This document shows, piece by piece, positions 45,985-56,215 of a DNA stretch of 64,000 bases. A program made the translations under genes and the position numbers. Each line of letters begins with the position of its first letter. The first letter of the stretch is position 1. The stretch spans positions 5,001-69,000 of the forward strand of contig JACEFZ010017699.1 of the NCBI GenBank assembly GCA_014155875.1, written 5' to 3'. The DNA comes from Cepaea nemoralis. Taxonomy: Eukaryota > Mollusca > Gastropoda > Stylommatophora > Helicidae. The notes under the pieces were generated by a model that worked only from the letters and a program-made list of their open reading frames with translations, was not told where the DNA came from and made no database searches.

Positions 45985-46610
45985 GGGTCTTAGTATACAA
46001 GTAAATGGGAATATTCTTCAACAAGTGAATCGGTACAATTATCTCGGAACAGTCATAACATCTGATGGGAGATGCCTTGAAGAACAAGAATCGCCATGGC
46101 GAAAGTAGCCTTTAGTAAGATGAAAACATTCTGACCAATAAAAAGATGTCAATTGAAACGAGAAAAAAGAGTGTTGAGGTGATACATAGAGCCTGTTCTT
46201 TTGTTATGGAATGTGAAACTTGGACAATGATGCAGTCCAAGCTGAAAACATCTGATGGCTGCAGAAATGTGGTTTCTGAGGAAAATGCAAAGAATACCAT
46301 GGACATACAGAAAAAACCAATGACCAAGTACTACAGGAGACAAATGAAAATCGTAAATTTATTAGAGAAATTAGACGTAGACAGTCAAATTTTTTGGGCA
46401 TGTTATGAGAAGAAATGACTTGGAGAACATAGTGACAACTGGCAAGATCGAAGGGAACAGACCAAAGGAAGACCGAGAGGAAAATACCTGGATGGCTTGT
46501 CCACATGGCATGGACGAGACAGGAACACTGAGCTGATCCACGACACTGGTGATCGAGTGAAATGGCGAGTCATGACCGCCCACGCTTTCCGGCATGGCAC
46601 ATGATTGATG
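45985..46610 (+). pseudogene. LINE 3' end in copy B
   Basis: Same family and position as 43155-43770. It includes the ILQQVNRYNYLGTVITSDGRC block near 46010, followed by MAKVAFSKMK. Indel positions differ from copy A in both directions, so neither copy is error-free. Confidence 0.8.
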
Positions 46611-46759
46611 AATTGAGTATACTGCAAATTCGGGAAAGTTAACCTGGTCAACAAATGCCTGAAGAAGTCGGACGTGTCTGACCGAGAGGCGTAAATATCG
46701 CAGCTCTGCTGTAAGCGTGCACAATGCAGTTAACGTCAGAAGAAAACATCGGACGAACG

Positions 46760-46827
46760 AAGAAGAAGAAGAAGAAGAAGAAGAAGAAGAAGAAGAAGAA
46801 GAAGAAGAAGAAGAAGAAGAAGAAGAA
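46760..46827. repeat. (GAA)n microsatellite, copy B
   Basis: About 22 uninterrupted GAA/AAG units. Confidence 0.95.
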
Positions 46828-47263
46828 TGAGTATATTGCAATCACGTCAAGACGAGACATGGCTGGTTTATTCCATTAGTTAGTGCGTGATCCTGTAAAG
46901 TTATCAAACAGACTCGATACAATACGATGTGATACGGGTATCATTATTGGCATGTTGATCTATATCACTGGAGCCTCGATATATGAAGCCCAAAAACGGC
47001 ACACTCCGACTGTTTATTGCTTGACATCGACACCTCAAGGTACAAGAGGAATCTGATGAAGATGAGATGAGATCTATATCACATACATGGGGGTGGGCAA
47101 GGGGAGGGCAGAGTGGTGTAGGAGATTGGGAGTTAAGAACGCGGTGTAGCGTAAAGAAAAAAATACCCTTTCCTTCACTATGGACGTGTTTCTGGTTTTG
47201 CTGCCCGTGCAATTCTTCGGCCGTACACCCTCATCCTAAGTGAAGCAAAGTTTTAGTTGCATA

Positions 47264-48068
47264 TCCTTTACATCTTGGATCTGCAACATTTAGTAGATGC
47301 GGTTGTTGTACCCAGTGAGCAACTAGGGTTAGACTTAAATTGTATGAAGGACAAAGATAATGGATCCTTTACATCTTGGATCTGCAACATTTAGTAGATG
47401 CGGTTGTTGTACCCAGTGAGCAACTAGGGTTAGACTTAAATTGTATGAAGGCAAAGATAATGGATCCTTTACATCTTGGATCTGCAACATTTAGTAGATG
47501 CGGTTGTTGTACCCAGTGAGCAACTAGGGTTTAGACTTAAATTGTATGAAGGCAAAGATAATGGATCCTTTACATCTTGGATCTGCAACATTTAGTAGAT
47601 GCGGTTGTTGTACCCAGTGAGCAACTAGGGTTAGACTTAAATTGTATGAAGGCAAAGATAATGGATCCTTTACATCTTGGATCTGCAACATTTAGTAGAT
47701 GCGGTTGTTGTACCCAGTGAGCAACTAGGGTTAGACTTAAATTGTATGAAGGCAAAGATAATGGATCCTTTACATCTTGGATCTGCAACATTTAGTAGAT
47801 GCGGTTGTTGTACCCAGTGAGCAACTAGGGTTAGACTTAAATTGTATGAAGGCAAAGATAATGGATCCTTTACATCTTGGATCTGCAACATTTAGTAGAT
47901 GCGGTTGTTGTACCCAGTGAGCAACTAGGGTTAGACTTAAATTGTATGAAGGCAAAGATAATGGATCCTTTACATCTTGGATCTGCAACATTTAGTAGAT
48001 GCGGTTGTTGTACCCAGTGAGCAACTAGGGTTAGACTTAAATTGTATGAAGACAGAGATAATGGATGT
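47264..48068. repeat. 100-bp satellite, 8 units
   Basis: Unit starts TTTACATCTTGGATCTGCAA and contains ATGCGGTTGTTGTACCCAGT. Starts at about 47267, 47368, 47468, 47569, 47669, 47769, 47869 and 47969. Units are almost identical. Open frames across it are periodic artefacts. Confidence 0.96.
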
Positions 48069-48100
48069 CTCTGGAAGAAAGAAATAACACAATGTAATAT

Positions 48101-48147
48101 ACGAACGAACGAATGAACGAACGAACACTCTTTATTTTCAAAGGGTA
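48101..48147 (-). repeat. TTCG-tail repeat, inverse copy
   Basis: ACGAACGAACGAATGAACGA followed by CTTTATTTTCAAAGGG is the complement of the block at 2370-2412. Confidence 0.75.
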
Positions 48148-48149
48148 TT

Positions 48150-48735
48150 TTCAAATTGGGTGTAAATGAGGATATTCTTAAACAAGTGAATCGGTACAAC
48201 TATCTCGGAACAGTCATAATATCTGATGGAAGGTGTCTTGAAGAGATTATAATAAGAATAGCTATGGCAAAAGTTGTGTTTTGCAAGATGGAAAACATAC
48301 TGACTTATAAAAAGATGTCAATTGCAAGGAGAAACAGAGTGTTGAAGTGGATTTTTGTAAGGATGTGAAGCGTGGGCAATGAGCAGACAAGCCGAAAACA
48401 TCTAATGATAGTCGAAATGTGTGTTCTGAGGAAAATCCAAAGAATACTAAGGCCAGACAGAAAAATCGATGAGTAAGTTCTACAAGAAGCAATGAAACCC
48501 GTAAACTGATTAGAAAAATTAGAGTAGACACCATTTTTTGGACTCGTTTTGAAAAGACGTAAAATAAAGAACTTGGTGACAACTGGCAAGGGAAGGCAGA
48601 GACGTAAATATCTAGATGGCTTGGCCACGTGGCATGGTCGAGATAAGAACACGGAGCTGATCAACGATTTTGGTGATCTTGTGAGATGGCGAAACATAAC
48701 CGCCCACTCTTATCGGCATGACACGTGATGTTGAT
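48150..48735 (+). pseudogene. LINE 3' end, third copy
   Basis: ILKQVNRYNYLGTVIISDGRCLEE near 48175, MAKVVFCKMENILTYKK near 48265, and a terminal YLDGLATWHGRD-like segment near 48610. Diverged from the copies at 43155 and 45985, so it is an independent insertion of the same family. Confidence 0.78.
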
Positions 48736-48769
48736 ATCATTTACATTAAGTCGCAGTCAATCCCTGCAT

Positions 48770-48945
48770 TGCTTGGCTGTTTGTAAATTCTTGGCATTGC
48801 TTTCGGAACGACTGACACTCATACCATTTTATGAAAACCAACACAAGGCGATGTACAGCCAAATCGCTCGCAGCTGTGTTCCAAACGTGTTATGCGGGAA
48901 TACGAACTGCGCCTGTAAACCCGTCGCCACGGTGCGTAAAAATAA
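48770..48945 (-). mobile_element. tRNA-headed SINE (head type a), minus orientation
   Basis: Minus strand: head with ATTCCCGCATAACACG and GGAACACAGCTGCGAGCG, linker TGTGTTGGTTTTCATAAAAT, then a core variant with AAAGCAATGCCAAG. Confidence 0.7.
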
Positions 48946-49063
48946 ATGACCCTTATTCACACCAAGAGGAAAATTGTTGTATATGGTGCTGGTCCCATAT
49001 TATTTAAACCCAGTCAGTACTGGGTGAATGATGTGGCCGCCTTTACTTCCCAGGAAGTTTCCA

Positions 49064-49178
49064 GGTACCAATTTTTGGCAGGGTCGACATAAGAGCACAC
49101 GTCAATGAAACACAAAATTCGGTACCAATTTTTGGCAGGGTCGACATAAGAGCACACGTCAATGAAACACAAATTCCA
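49064..49178. repeat. 57-bp direct duplication
   Basis: GGTACCAATTTTTGGCAGGG with its following 37 bases occurs at 49064 and again at 49121. Confidence 0.9.
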
Positions 49179-49249
49179 CAGTTCACTTCGTACACTACGG
49201 GCACAAATTCACCATAAATCTGAAGTTCACTGGCAAACCAGCAAGCGTA

Positions 49250-49626
49250 TTGTTGGCTCGGCTGCCACTCATTCATGTCTCTCTGCGGGCTGTGGGGGGT
49301 GGGGTGGGGGATGAACAGGCTGATAGGCTGGCAGGGAATGCACCTCTTGGTGGTAGATTGTCTATGGACAAGGGGGAGGTGGTCATGCGTTTGTGGGACC
49401 AGGTGGAGAAGGCGGGGGAACAGACTGAGAACTCGTATCTGGAAAGAATGAGGTTGCGAGGAATTTATATGGATTCTGGAAGAATCTCAAAACTGAGAGG
49501 GAAGACCAGGAGAACTTTAAATCAGATAGCGGTGGGAACGATAAGTAGTATGACTCTTCGCTGGCTGTTGAACGAGGGGACGGAGCACGTATGGGAATGT
49601 AACGAGTGCAGTGATGTCAGTTCTTA
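49250..49626 (+). pseudogene. LINE RNase H C-terminal fragment
   Basis: Encodes GDEQADRLAGNAPLGG near 49310 (end of RNase H, as in G-N-E-R-x-D-x-L-A-G) and a C-terminus with RGKTRRTLNQIAVGTISSMTL near 49495. Related to the end of the LINE at 15048-16701. Confidence 0.72.
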
Positions 49627-49839
49627 GCTCAACACACAACTCAACTCACGTCCCTAAAATCCGTTGACCGTAGCACACAAGTTGATTTGTTATTATGTCA
49701 TATTGTGCCATTAAAATAACTAGAAAGTGACTAAAACGTGATATACGCTCGTTTCAAGACTTGTAGACAAAGGAAAGAATTGACCAGGAAGGCAGGCTGT
49801 GTGACCTTGTACCATTACTTCGGCACAACACTACACAGA

Positions 49840-50094
49840 GGTTGCCGATCCGTGGTCTGCGTGTTCTGTCGTGCCCACGCAGTTCGTAATCCTGAATACC
49901 GCTTTCGAAACACAACTGCGGGCAATTTGGCAACAGAACGTCTAGCGTTGGTGTTTTATGAAAATTGTAGGAGTGCCGGTGGTTCAGAAAACAATGGCAA
50001 ACTACTGAACGTAAACTTACCAAGAGAAAACGAACAGCCCACAAATGCTGGGGTTGACTGCTACGTCCTGTACAGGATATACAACAACTATTAG
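49840..50094 (+). mobile_element. tRNA-headed SINE (head type a)
   Basis: Head with CTTTCGAAACACAACTGCGG, linker GCGTTGGTGTTTTATGAAAA, core CAGAAAACAATGGCAAACTA and tail TACGTCCTGTACAGGATATA. Confidence 0.8.
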
Positions 50095-50234
50095 TCCCAG
50101 AGTGCCGATCAATACCCGTGGATTCAATTCTCATTATATGTCAGTAGGAAAGCCGAGTCTAGGGGCTAGGTGCTCTGTCGGTCATAAGTACAAAACCATA
50201 TCGTGGCGGGCGGATTGTTAAAATTGCTCTAGAT

Positions 50235-50684
50235 CAGTGATTCTCAGTCGGTGGGGAATTCCCCCCCCCCACCCCAGGGAGGAATTTTAGGGTTTCCAGA
50301 GGGGAATTAAGATTATTTCAAGATCGCGTTAATACAAGAACCGATTACTTGATAATGTTTTTCCCTTCATACTTTACGGTTCTGTACGTCTCACCCCTTC
50401 TAAAGTTCATTTTATAAAGTAAGTGGACCCACAAATCACGTTTTATGTGGACGTCTAGACTTGTTTTAGTATGTGCTTCCATTATTACGTATACTGTGTA
50501 GGGGCAGGAGCGGGAGGGGGAATTTAGGTTGGAAATACGAAGGGGGGAGGGGATGACGTTGTGAAAATATGGTGAAGGGGGGCACGGGCCAAATTTTTAG
50601 GTAGGAAATACGAAAGGGGAGGGGGATGACGTTCTGAAAATATGGTGAACGGGGGCACAGGCCAAAAAAGGTTGAGAACCACTG
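50235..50684. mobile_element. hAT-type MITE (450 bp)
   Basis: Flanked by CTCTAGAT (50227-50234 and 50685-50692). Ends: CAGTGATTCTCA and the complement of TGAGAACCACTG, differing at one position. No coding. The interior holds C and G homopolymers and a two-fold repeat of ~78 bp (AATACGAA...GATGACGTT...AATATGGTGAA). Confidence 0.9.
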
Positions 50685-50692
50685 CTCTAGAT

Positions 50693-51210
50693 CTACCCGG
50701 CCTGAAATGGGTACCTGGAAATGTATTGGGAATAAATCCGGCCGGCGTGGTACTGACTGCATCACCCACCGAGTACTGATTGGTCTATGAAAGTACATGT
50801 CTAGCACCATATTTCCAATGCGCCTTGACGAGTGTAAAAGAGTTATTTGTTGCTTTTGTTTTAAAATAAAAATGTTTCAACAGCTTCATTGACTCCCAAC
50901 CGATTAATTTTATGGGCAACATCCACCACAGTTAGAATCGTTGTAACATACAAGTAAAAGATAGGTCAAGATTCCGTAAAGAAAGAGCTAGCACAAACAC
51001 ACGTACAGGCGCTAGAAGTACCCAGGGCATATAGTGACATCACAGACCACGCTTTAACGTACCCCATCTTATGAATTAATAGGAGAATATATGAGACAAA
51101 TGGTAGTTGAAGAAAGGGTGGGGAGGGGGCGGGGTGGTATAACAACCACTAAGAAAAGCCGGCGTCTGTAGGGAAGGGATACCGAACACGTTTCACAATC
51201 CCTCCCTCTC
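50693..51210. other. Unassigned stretch
   Basis: No recognised coding or repeat content. Confidence 0.4.
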
Positions 51211-51214
51211 AATC

Positions 51215-51345
51215 CCACACAACCCGTTGGAAATCAACTGCGGGTGACTGGAAGCAGATCGCTTTGCGTTGGTTTTTAACAATGAAGTGATTGTTGGTCG
51301 TTCTTAAAGCAATGGTAAAATACTGAACGTACGATTGTCTAGAAA
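51215..51345 (+). mobile_element. SINE (head type a), diverged
   Basis: AACTGCGGGTGACTGGAAGC, GCGTTGGTTTTTAACAATG and the core variant AAAGCAATGGTAAAATACTG. It ends in a C17/A9 run at about 51348-51374. Confidence 0.65.
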
Positions 51346-51377
51346 ATCACCCCCCCCCCCCCCCCAAAAAAAAATGT

Positions 51378-51490
51378 TGATTTATTTGGTTGTTTCGCGA
51401 TTTGAGGTGTAGAGATTGACCACAACACACTACTGGCAACGATGATCGTATTCCGGCACGAACCTTGGCTCTTGTCCACCTCAGATGTGA
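51378..51490 (+). mobile_element. 402-bp family fragment (left part)
   Basis: TTGATTTATTTGGTTGTTTC then CACTACTGGCAACGATGATC, the left terminus of the unit seen at 6662-7466. Confidence 0.65.
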
Positions 51491-51496
51491 AAAATA

Positions 51497-51700
51497 AATT
51501 TGTTGCGTATCCTTTAAAGGACGTCGCAGTAAACCCCATCATTTTTTGACTGTGATTTCTTGGCAAGTTTACGTTCAGTAATGTGCCATTGCTTTCTGAA
51601 CGACCGGCACTCATAACGTTTTATAAACACTAACGCAAGTCGGTTTGCTGCCAAATAGTTGGCACGTGTTTCCAACGCTGTATGCTGGATTACGAGCAAG
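51497..51700 (-). mobile_element. tRNA-headed SINE (head type a), minus orientation
   Basis: Minus strand: linker GCGTTAGTGTTTATAAAACG, core GTCGTTCAGAAAGCAATGGC, tail with GTCCTTTAAAGGATACGCAA. The head is degraded. Confidence 0.75.
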
Positions 51701-52075
51701 TAGAAAATTATAAACAGCCAAAAATGGTGGGGTTGATTGCCTTGCCCTGAAATGAACATGCAACTAACTTTTTTAAGCTAACAAAAGTAACAATGAATAC
51801 CTGAAATCACGCACACATGTCTTAGGTTTTAGGTTATAACAACTTTCGCCAAGAACAATACAAACATGACTTATAAGACAATTATTTTAAATAATAACTT
51901 ACCATATATGAACACCAAACACAACTGATTTTACAAAAAGGAAGTATTAACCTACGTCTTTGCATTTTATATTGTCAAGTTGCAGTCAAGATACTTCTTA
52001 TAAGTGAATCACGTGTTTTGAAAGCACATAAGTTGTCAGCATATCAACATCTGACAATGTGTGAGTACTAAAATT
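51701..52075. other. Unassigned stretch
   Basis: Unique-looking, apart from a fragment near 51700-51775 that again resembles a SINE tail (GCCAAAAATGGTGGGGTTGA). Confidence 0.4.
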
Positions 52076-52316
52076 AGTTGCATTTCCTAAAGAGGAAGTC
52101 GTAGTCAAACCAGGCATTTTTAAAAACTGTTTGTGTTTTCTTTGCAAGTTTACGTTCAGTAGCTTACCATTGCTTTCTGAACGACCGGCACTCACACTAC
52201 TGCATGAAAACCAACGCAAGGCGTCTGCTGCCAAATCACCCGCAGCTATGCTTCGAACGCAATATGCGGAATTACGAATTGTAATCGTAACCCCTTCGCA
52301 ACAGCGCCGGCTACCT
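52076..52316 (-). mobile_element. tRNA-headed SINE (head type a), minus orientation
   Basis: Near complete on the minus strand: head through GCGTTCGAAGCATAGCTGCG, linker GCGTTGGTTTTCATGCAGTA, core GTCGTTCAGAAAGCAATGG, tail TCCTCTTTAGGAAATGC. It abuts a short AATC run and the LINE that follows. Confidence 0.8.
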
Positions 52317-52784
52317 AATCAATCAATCAATCAGGTGCCGTCTCCGCAATGAAGGTTGGCTGCAATGGATCTCCAACACTGTCTGTCTCTCGCCTTAACT
52401 GTACATTCTGTCAGGCTGATGCTCATCCATCTCTTGATGTTATCCTCCCACTTGTATCGTTGTCCACCTCTTGCTCGCTTGCCCTCAACCTTGCCTTCCA
52501 GTATGGTTTTTATAAGAGTACCATGTCTTTTAACGTGGCCAAAATATTTCACTTGTCACCTCTTTATTTCTTTCATCAACTCTCTCTTCATTCCCAGTTT
52601 TTCTAGAACCTCTGCATTTGATTGTTTTTGTTTCCATGAAATACGACCTATTCGTCTGTATATCCACATCTCCAGGGCTTCTATGCGACTTTCTAGTTGC
52701 TTGTTCAATGTCCAGGCTTCCGAGCCATACAGTAGCGTTGAATATACGTAGCATACTCATTTTTAATGCGTTGTTAATCTCTCT

Positions 52785-53034
52785 GCCGGTCTCCCTGGTC
52801 TAGGGGTTATCAGCTTTCTTCGTAACCCCGAATACTCTCGTGGTTGGCGTCAGCGCACGAGAATTGGAAGCGGTTCGAGTCGCGCCAGTGACTTATGAGA
52901 GTATGGAGCCGATCGCCCAAAAAGCAATGGCAAACTACTGAGCGTAATTTTGCTAAGAAATCAACAATCAGCTGAAAGATGCTGATGTTGACAGCGATGT
53001 CCTGTAAAGGATATGCAAAAGATTTTTTTTTTTA
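52785..53034 (+). mobile_element. Complete SINE (head type b) nested in LINE with 11-bp duplication
   Basis: A box TGGTCTAGGGGTTATC, B box CGGTTCGAGTCGCGCC, core AAAAGCAATGGCAAACTACT, tail ATGTCCTGTAAAGGATATGC, then an A/T run. Flanked by TTAATCTCTCT at 52774-52784 and 53035-53045. LINE coding continues on both sides. Confidence 0.92.
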
Positions 53035-53675
53035 TTAATCTCTCTAGATGTTAATACTGATTTCATGCCGTTGAAAGCATTTTTAGCCATTCCTATTCGC
53101 TTTTTGATTTCCATTTTACTTCTGCCATCACCTGTTATATGTCCAAGATAAGAGAAACTTGTTACTTGTTCTAGTATCTGCCCATTTACAGCGATGTTCA
53201 TTGATGGCCTTTCCTTTTCACTGCTAATTATCATAGTTTTTGTTTTTTGGATGTTAATATCTAAGCCACATTCCGCACTGTGCCAGTTTACTTCTTCCAT
53301 TAGGTCTTGCAACTCTTGCTCACTTTCTGCTAGTAACACGGTATCGTCAGCATATCTAAGATTGTTTATTTTTCTTCCATTGATAGTAAGTCCAGGCATT
53401 CCAACGTGTTTAAAATTTTTTTATGTGTATAGGATGAAGAGGCTTGGGGATAGTACACATCCCTGCCGTACTCCTCTTTTATCTCTATAGGCGACGAATA
53501 GTTATTACCGCATCTAATAGACGCCACTTGTTCCCAGTACAAGTTACTAGTAAGTCTGATGTCCTATATCTTGAAGGCACGCAATAAGTCGTTCATGTTG
53601 TACTCTATCAAAAGCTTTCTTGTAGTCTATAAAACAAACATATATACTTTTTTGAACTTCTATATATTATTATTA

Positions 53676-53895
53676 TAGCCGGTCTCTGTGGCTAAGGGCT
53701 TGCGAACGCGGTTTGTGAGTCCGTATACCTGGGTTCGAAACCCAGCGGTGCTGGTTTTTCGGAAAAGGTATAGGGGCCGGTCGTTCAGAAAGCAATGGCA
53801 AACTACTGAACGTAACACTTGCCTAGAACATCAACAGCAGCTGAAAATGCTGGTGTTGACTGCAACGTCCCGTAAGGGATACGCAACAAAATTAA
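53676..53895 (+). mobile_element. Complete SINE (head type c) nested in LINE
   Basis: Best promoter in the window: A box TCTGTGGCTAAGGGC and B box TGGGTTCGAAACCC. Then GGTGCTGGTTTTTCGGAAAA, core GTCGTTCAGAAAGCAATGGC, and tail CGTCCCGTAAGGGATACGC. It interrupts the RT between the FRKN and FIDYKKAFD blocks. A 7-bp ATATATT repeat at the flanks is a possible target duplication. Confidence 0.88.
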
Positions 53896-54239
53896 TTAAG
53901 ATATATTTTTCAATTAACATCCTCAAACAGATGATTACTTCTCTGGTGCTGCTGTTTTTGCGGAACCCAAATTGTTCTTCAGCTACTTCCTCATCTATTT
54001 TATGTTGAATTCTTTCTTGTATGACCTTGAGTAGTATCTTAGTTATGTGGCTCATTAAGCTAATAGTTCTGTAACCCTCACATTCAACAGCTCTTGGCTT
54101 CTTCGGTAGTGTGATGAAAATGGATATTTTCAAATCCTTAGGGATGTACCCAGTATTATATATATCATTACATAATTCTGTGATAGTTTCAATGCCAAAA
54201 AATTACCCATAAAAGAACAGCCATGTTTGTGTTAGATGA

Positions 54240-54966
54240 ATTCTCTAAATTACAAGAACATTGCCAGTAGAAATCCCTGCAATGTGAAAGATAAAAGCTC
54301 TAAATTACAAGAACATTGCCAGTAGAAATCCGCGCAATGAGAAAGATGAAAACTTTAAATTACAAGAACATTGCCAGTAGAAATCCGCGCAATGTGAAAG
54401 ACGAAAGCTCTAAATTAAAAAAAATTTGCCAATGAAATCCCGGCAATGTTGAAGATGAAAACTCTAAATTACAAGAACATTGCCAGTAGAAATCCCTGCA
54501 ATGTGAAAGATAAAAGCTCTAAATTACAAAAACATTGCCACGATAAATCCTTGCAATGAGAAAGATGAAAGCTGTAAATTATCACACCAAAAAAAAAAAA
54601 AAAAATTGCTAGTAGAAATCCCCGCAGTGTGAAAGATAAAGGTTCTAAATTAGACGAACATTGCCAGTAGAAATTCCCGCAATGTGAAAGATAAAAGGTC
54701 TACATTACAAGAACATTGATTTATTTAGTTGGGATTTGAGATTTAAATATTGAGCACAACCCACTACTGGCAACGCTGATCGTATTCTGGTATGAACCTA
54801 AGGCCTATCAACGTCAATGTGGAAGCACTAGACTCGAGTTTCGCTATCGTTTGAGCTCGTCAGTAGTGCATATCCTTGACCGGACCCGGAAACAGACCCT
54901 GGATCACAGACGTGTGAAGCGGGTGTGTACTAGAACATTGCTGGTAGAATTCCCCACAATGTGAAA
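54240..54966. repeat. 55-bp satellite, ~9 units, split by an insertion
   Basis: Unit CTCTAAATTACAAGAACATT plus GCCAGTAGAAATCCCTGCAA and AGTGAAAGAT-type end. Units run to 54716; one more lies at 54928-54966 after the inserted 402-family fragment. Confidence 0.9.
54717..54927 (+). mobile_element. 402-bp family fragment inside the 55-bp satellite
   Basis: TGATTTATTTAGTTGGGATT through GAGCACAACCCACTACTGG to GTGTGAAGCGGGTGTGTACT. About half of the unit at 6662-7466 is present. The satellite word AGAACATTG stands on both sides; in a repeat array this may be coincidence. Confidence 0.8.
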
Positions 54967-55185
54967 GCACCAAAATTACTAACATGGAATCTCCTTGGCC
55001 ATGATTACATCGCCTACCTAGCCATCCGAAGGTTGTGGATTCGACTCAGGGCTAAGTTGTTCGGTTCACTAGCGCATGTTTCTCGGAGACACCTGGGGGT
55101 CGTGGAGCCACGGACACCCCGCGGAAAGAGCAGAGTCAAATGGGATAAAATCCGATGTAATGAAGTCGATCCTCTCGCGTCTTAA
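54967..55185 (+). other. Possible tRNA-like repeat
   Basis: TCCTTGGCCATGATTACATC with GTGGATTCGACTCAGGG could be A and B boxes of a degenerate tRNA-derived element. No second copy is present here, so this is tentative. The 74-codon frame has no recognised domain. Confidence 0.3.
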
Positions 55186-55479
55186 ATCTTTTTTTTTAAA
55201 AATTTTTAGTTACTGGTAACATCACAGTAAAATAATTATTTGACCTAATAATATCTTGAAATAATATCTTGAAATAAACCCTGAAATCAAATATATTTAT
55301 TACAGGTAATTTTATGTGGATGAAGTTCTTTCTACATCTTTGTGGCTCGTGGCATAGTAACAACTTTTTCTAGTTTGCGTTTTTTGCCTTTCATCTTCCA
55401 ATGGAATATGGACCTCCAGGCAACTCACGACAAGCTTTTGTAGACTTTACTGTCGATCGTAGACAATTAATAAACGGGC
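55186..55479. other. Unassigned AT-rich stretch
   Basis: Nothing recognised. Confidence 0.4.
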
Positions 55480-55860
55480 GAAAAAATGCATAAAAGCCTT
55501 GGAGATGTAGTTTAATAGAAGAATGCTGAAAAATGCATTGCACATATGAGCAATACGGACATTTCGAAGGAGGCTAAGTCGCAAAAACAACATATCACAA
55601 ATATCAGAAAGAGACAATCTTCGTCTCTTGGCCACAGAACGAGAAGACAAAAACTGGAACATGTTGTGACAACCGGAAGGGTTTGTGGAAAGAGCGATTG
55701 AGGGAGACAGCGATAGAAAATTCTTGACAGTCTTGCGTTATGGCACGGAAAGGAGTCAACACATGAATTGATTCATGCCGTCGGAGATCGCAATTTGAGG
55801 TGAAACATAATCGCCCACGCCAGCCGGAAAATTACTTGATGATGATGATTCTACCCCGAT
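55480..55860 (+). pseudogene. LINE 3' end
   Basis: Encodes a degraded A-x-E-M-x-F-N-R-R-M-L-K block, an RLLATERED segment and a terminal HASRKIT, then GATGATGATGATT as tail. Multiple stops. Confidence 0.6.
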
Positions 55861-56139
55861 ATCGCAGGGTGATAGAAAAATCTACGCAATATATACTTTT
55901 CAGGCAAGGTGTATTAAGTGTACATGTACAATTCACATTTGTTGTTGGCTTGTGTATTCATAACAATGAGAAAAGTCCAGTAAGCTAGCCCTTTCCACGT
56001 CTCATAGGCTTATTTGGTAAATGCTATTGAAGCAACATTTTAGACATATCCAGATTAGATGGTCATGCTTTCAACATCTTACCCGCTGTCTTTATTTTCA
56101 AGTGAATACATAGAGCCAGGTGTAATATACATCTGCGTG

Positions 56140-56215
56140 TAAAGAGGAGGAAAACTCTACGGAAGCCTTTGAGATGTGGTTTTATAAAAGAAAGCTAAAA
56201 ATTAATTTGGACATC
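56140..56215 (+). pseudogene. LINE fragment cut by an LTR insertion
   Basis: TEAFEMWFYKRKLKINLDI is a typical post-RT LINE segment. It stops exactly where the TGTGGC terminus of the LTR begins. Confidence 0.6.

Larger units (their letters stand above)
44518..47371. repeat. 2.8 kb segment, tandem copy B
   Basis: Second copy of the segment at 41704-44517, with a clean 37-bp array. It passes at its right end into the multi-unit 100-bp array, whereas copy A has one such unit and then restarts with copy B. Confidence 0.9.
52317..54195 (-). pseudogene. LINE RT with two nested SINEs, minus strand
   Basis: Reading leftward from 54195: IPKDLKISIFITLPKKPRAVE near 54120, EEQFGFRKNSSTREV near 53970, FIDYKKAFDRVQHERL near 53610, RGVRQGCVLSPSLF near 53470, NNLRYADDTVLLAESEQELQ near 53350, SFSYLGHITGDGRSKMEI near 53130. 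After the SINE at 52785 it continues with LRIFNATVWLGS and WIYRR near 52660, YFGHVKRHGTLIKTILEGK near 52545, then a terminal GDGT. The native 3' end is an AATC/GATT run (52317-52332). It is 5' truncated near 54195 and has several frame changes. Confidence 0.87.

Noticed and set aside
41704..48068. Centromeric satellite
   Set aside because: Array sizes are about 1 kb and interspersed with LINE ends; nothing specifically indicates a centromere.
47570..48199. Repeated identical 73-codon minus-strand frames
   Set aside because: The 100-bp satellite is read repeatedly in phase every 300 bp; no domain.
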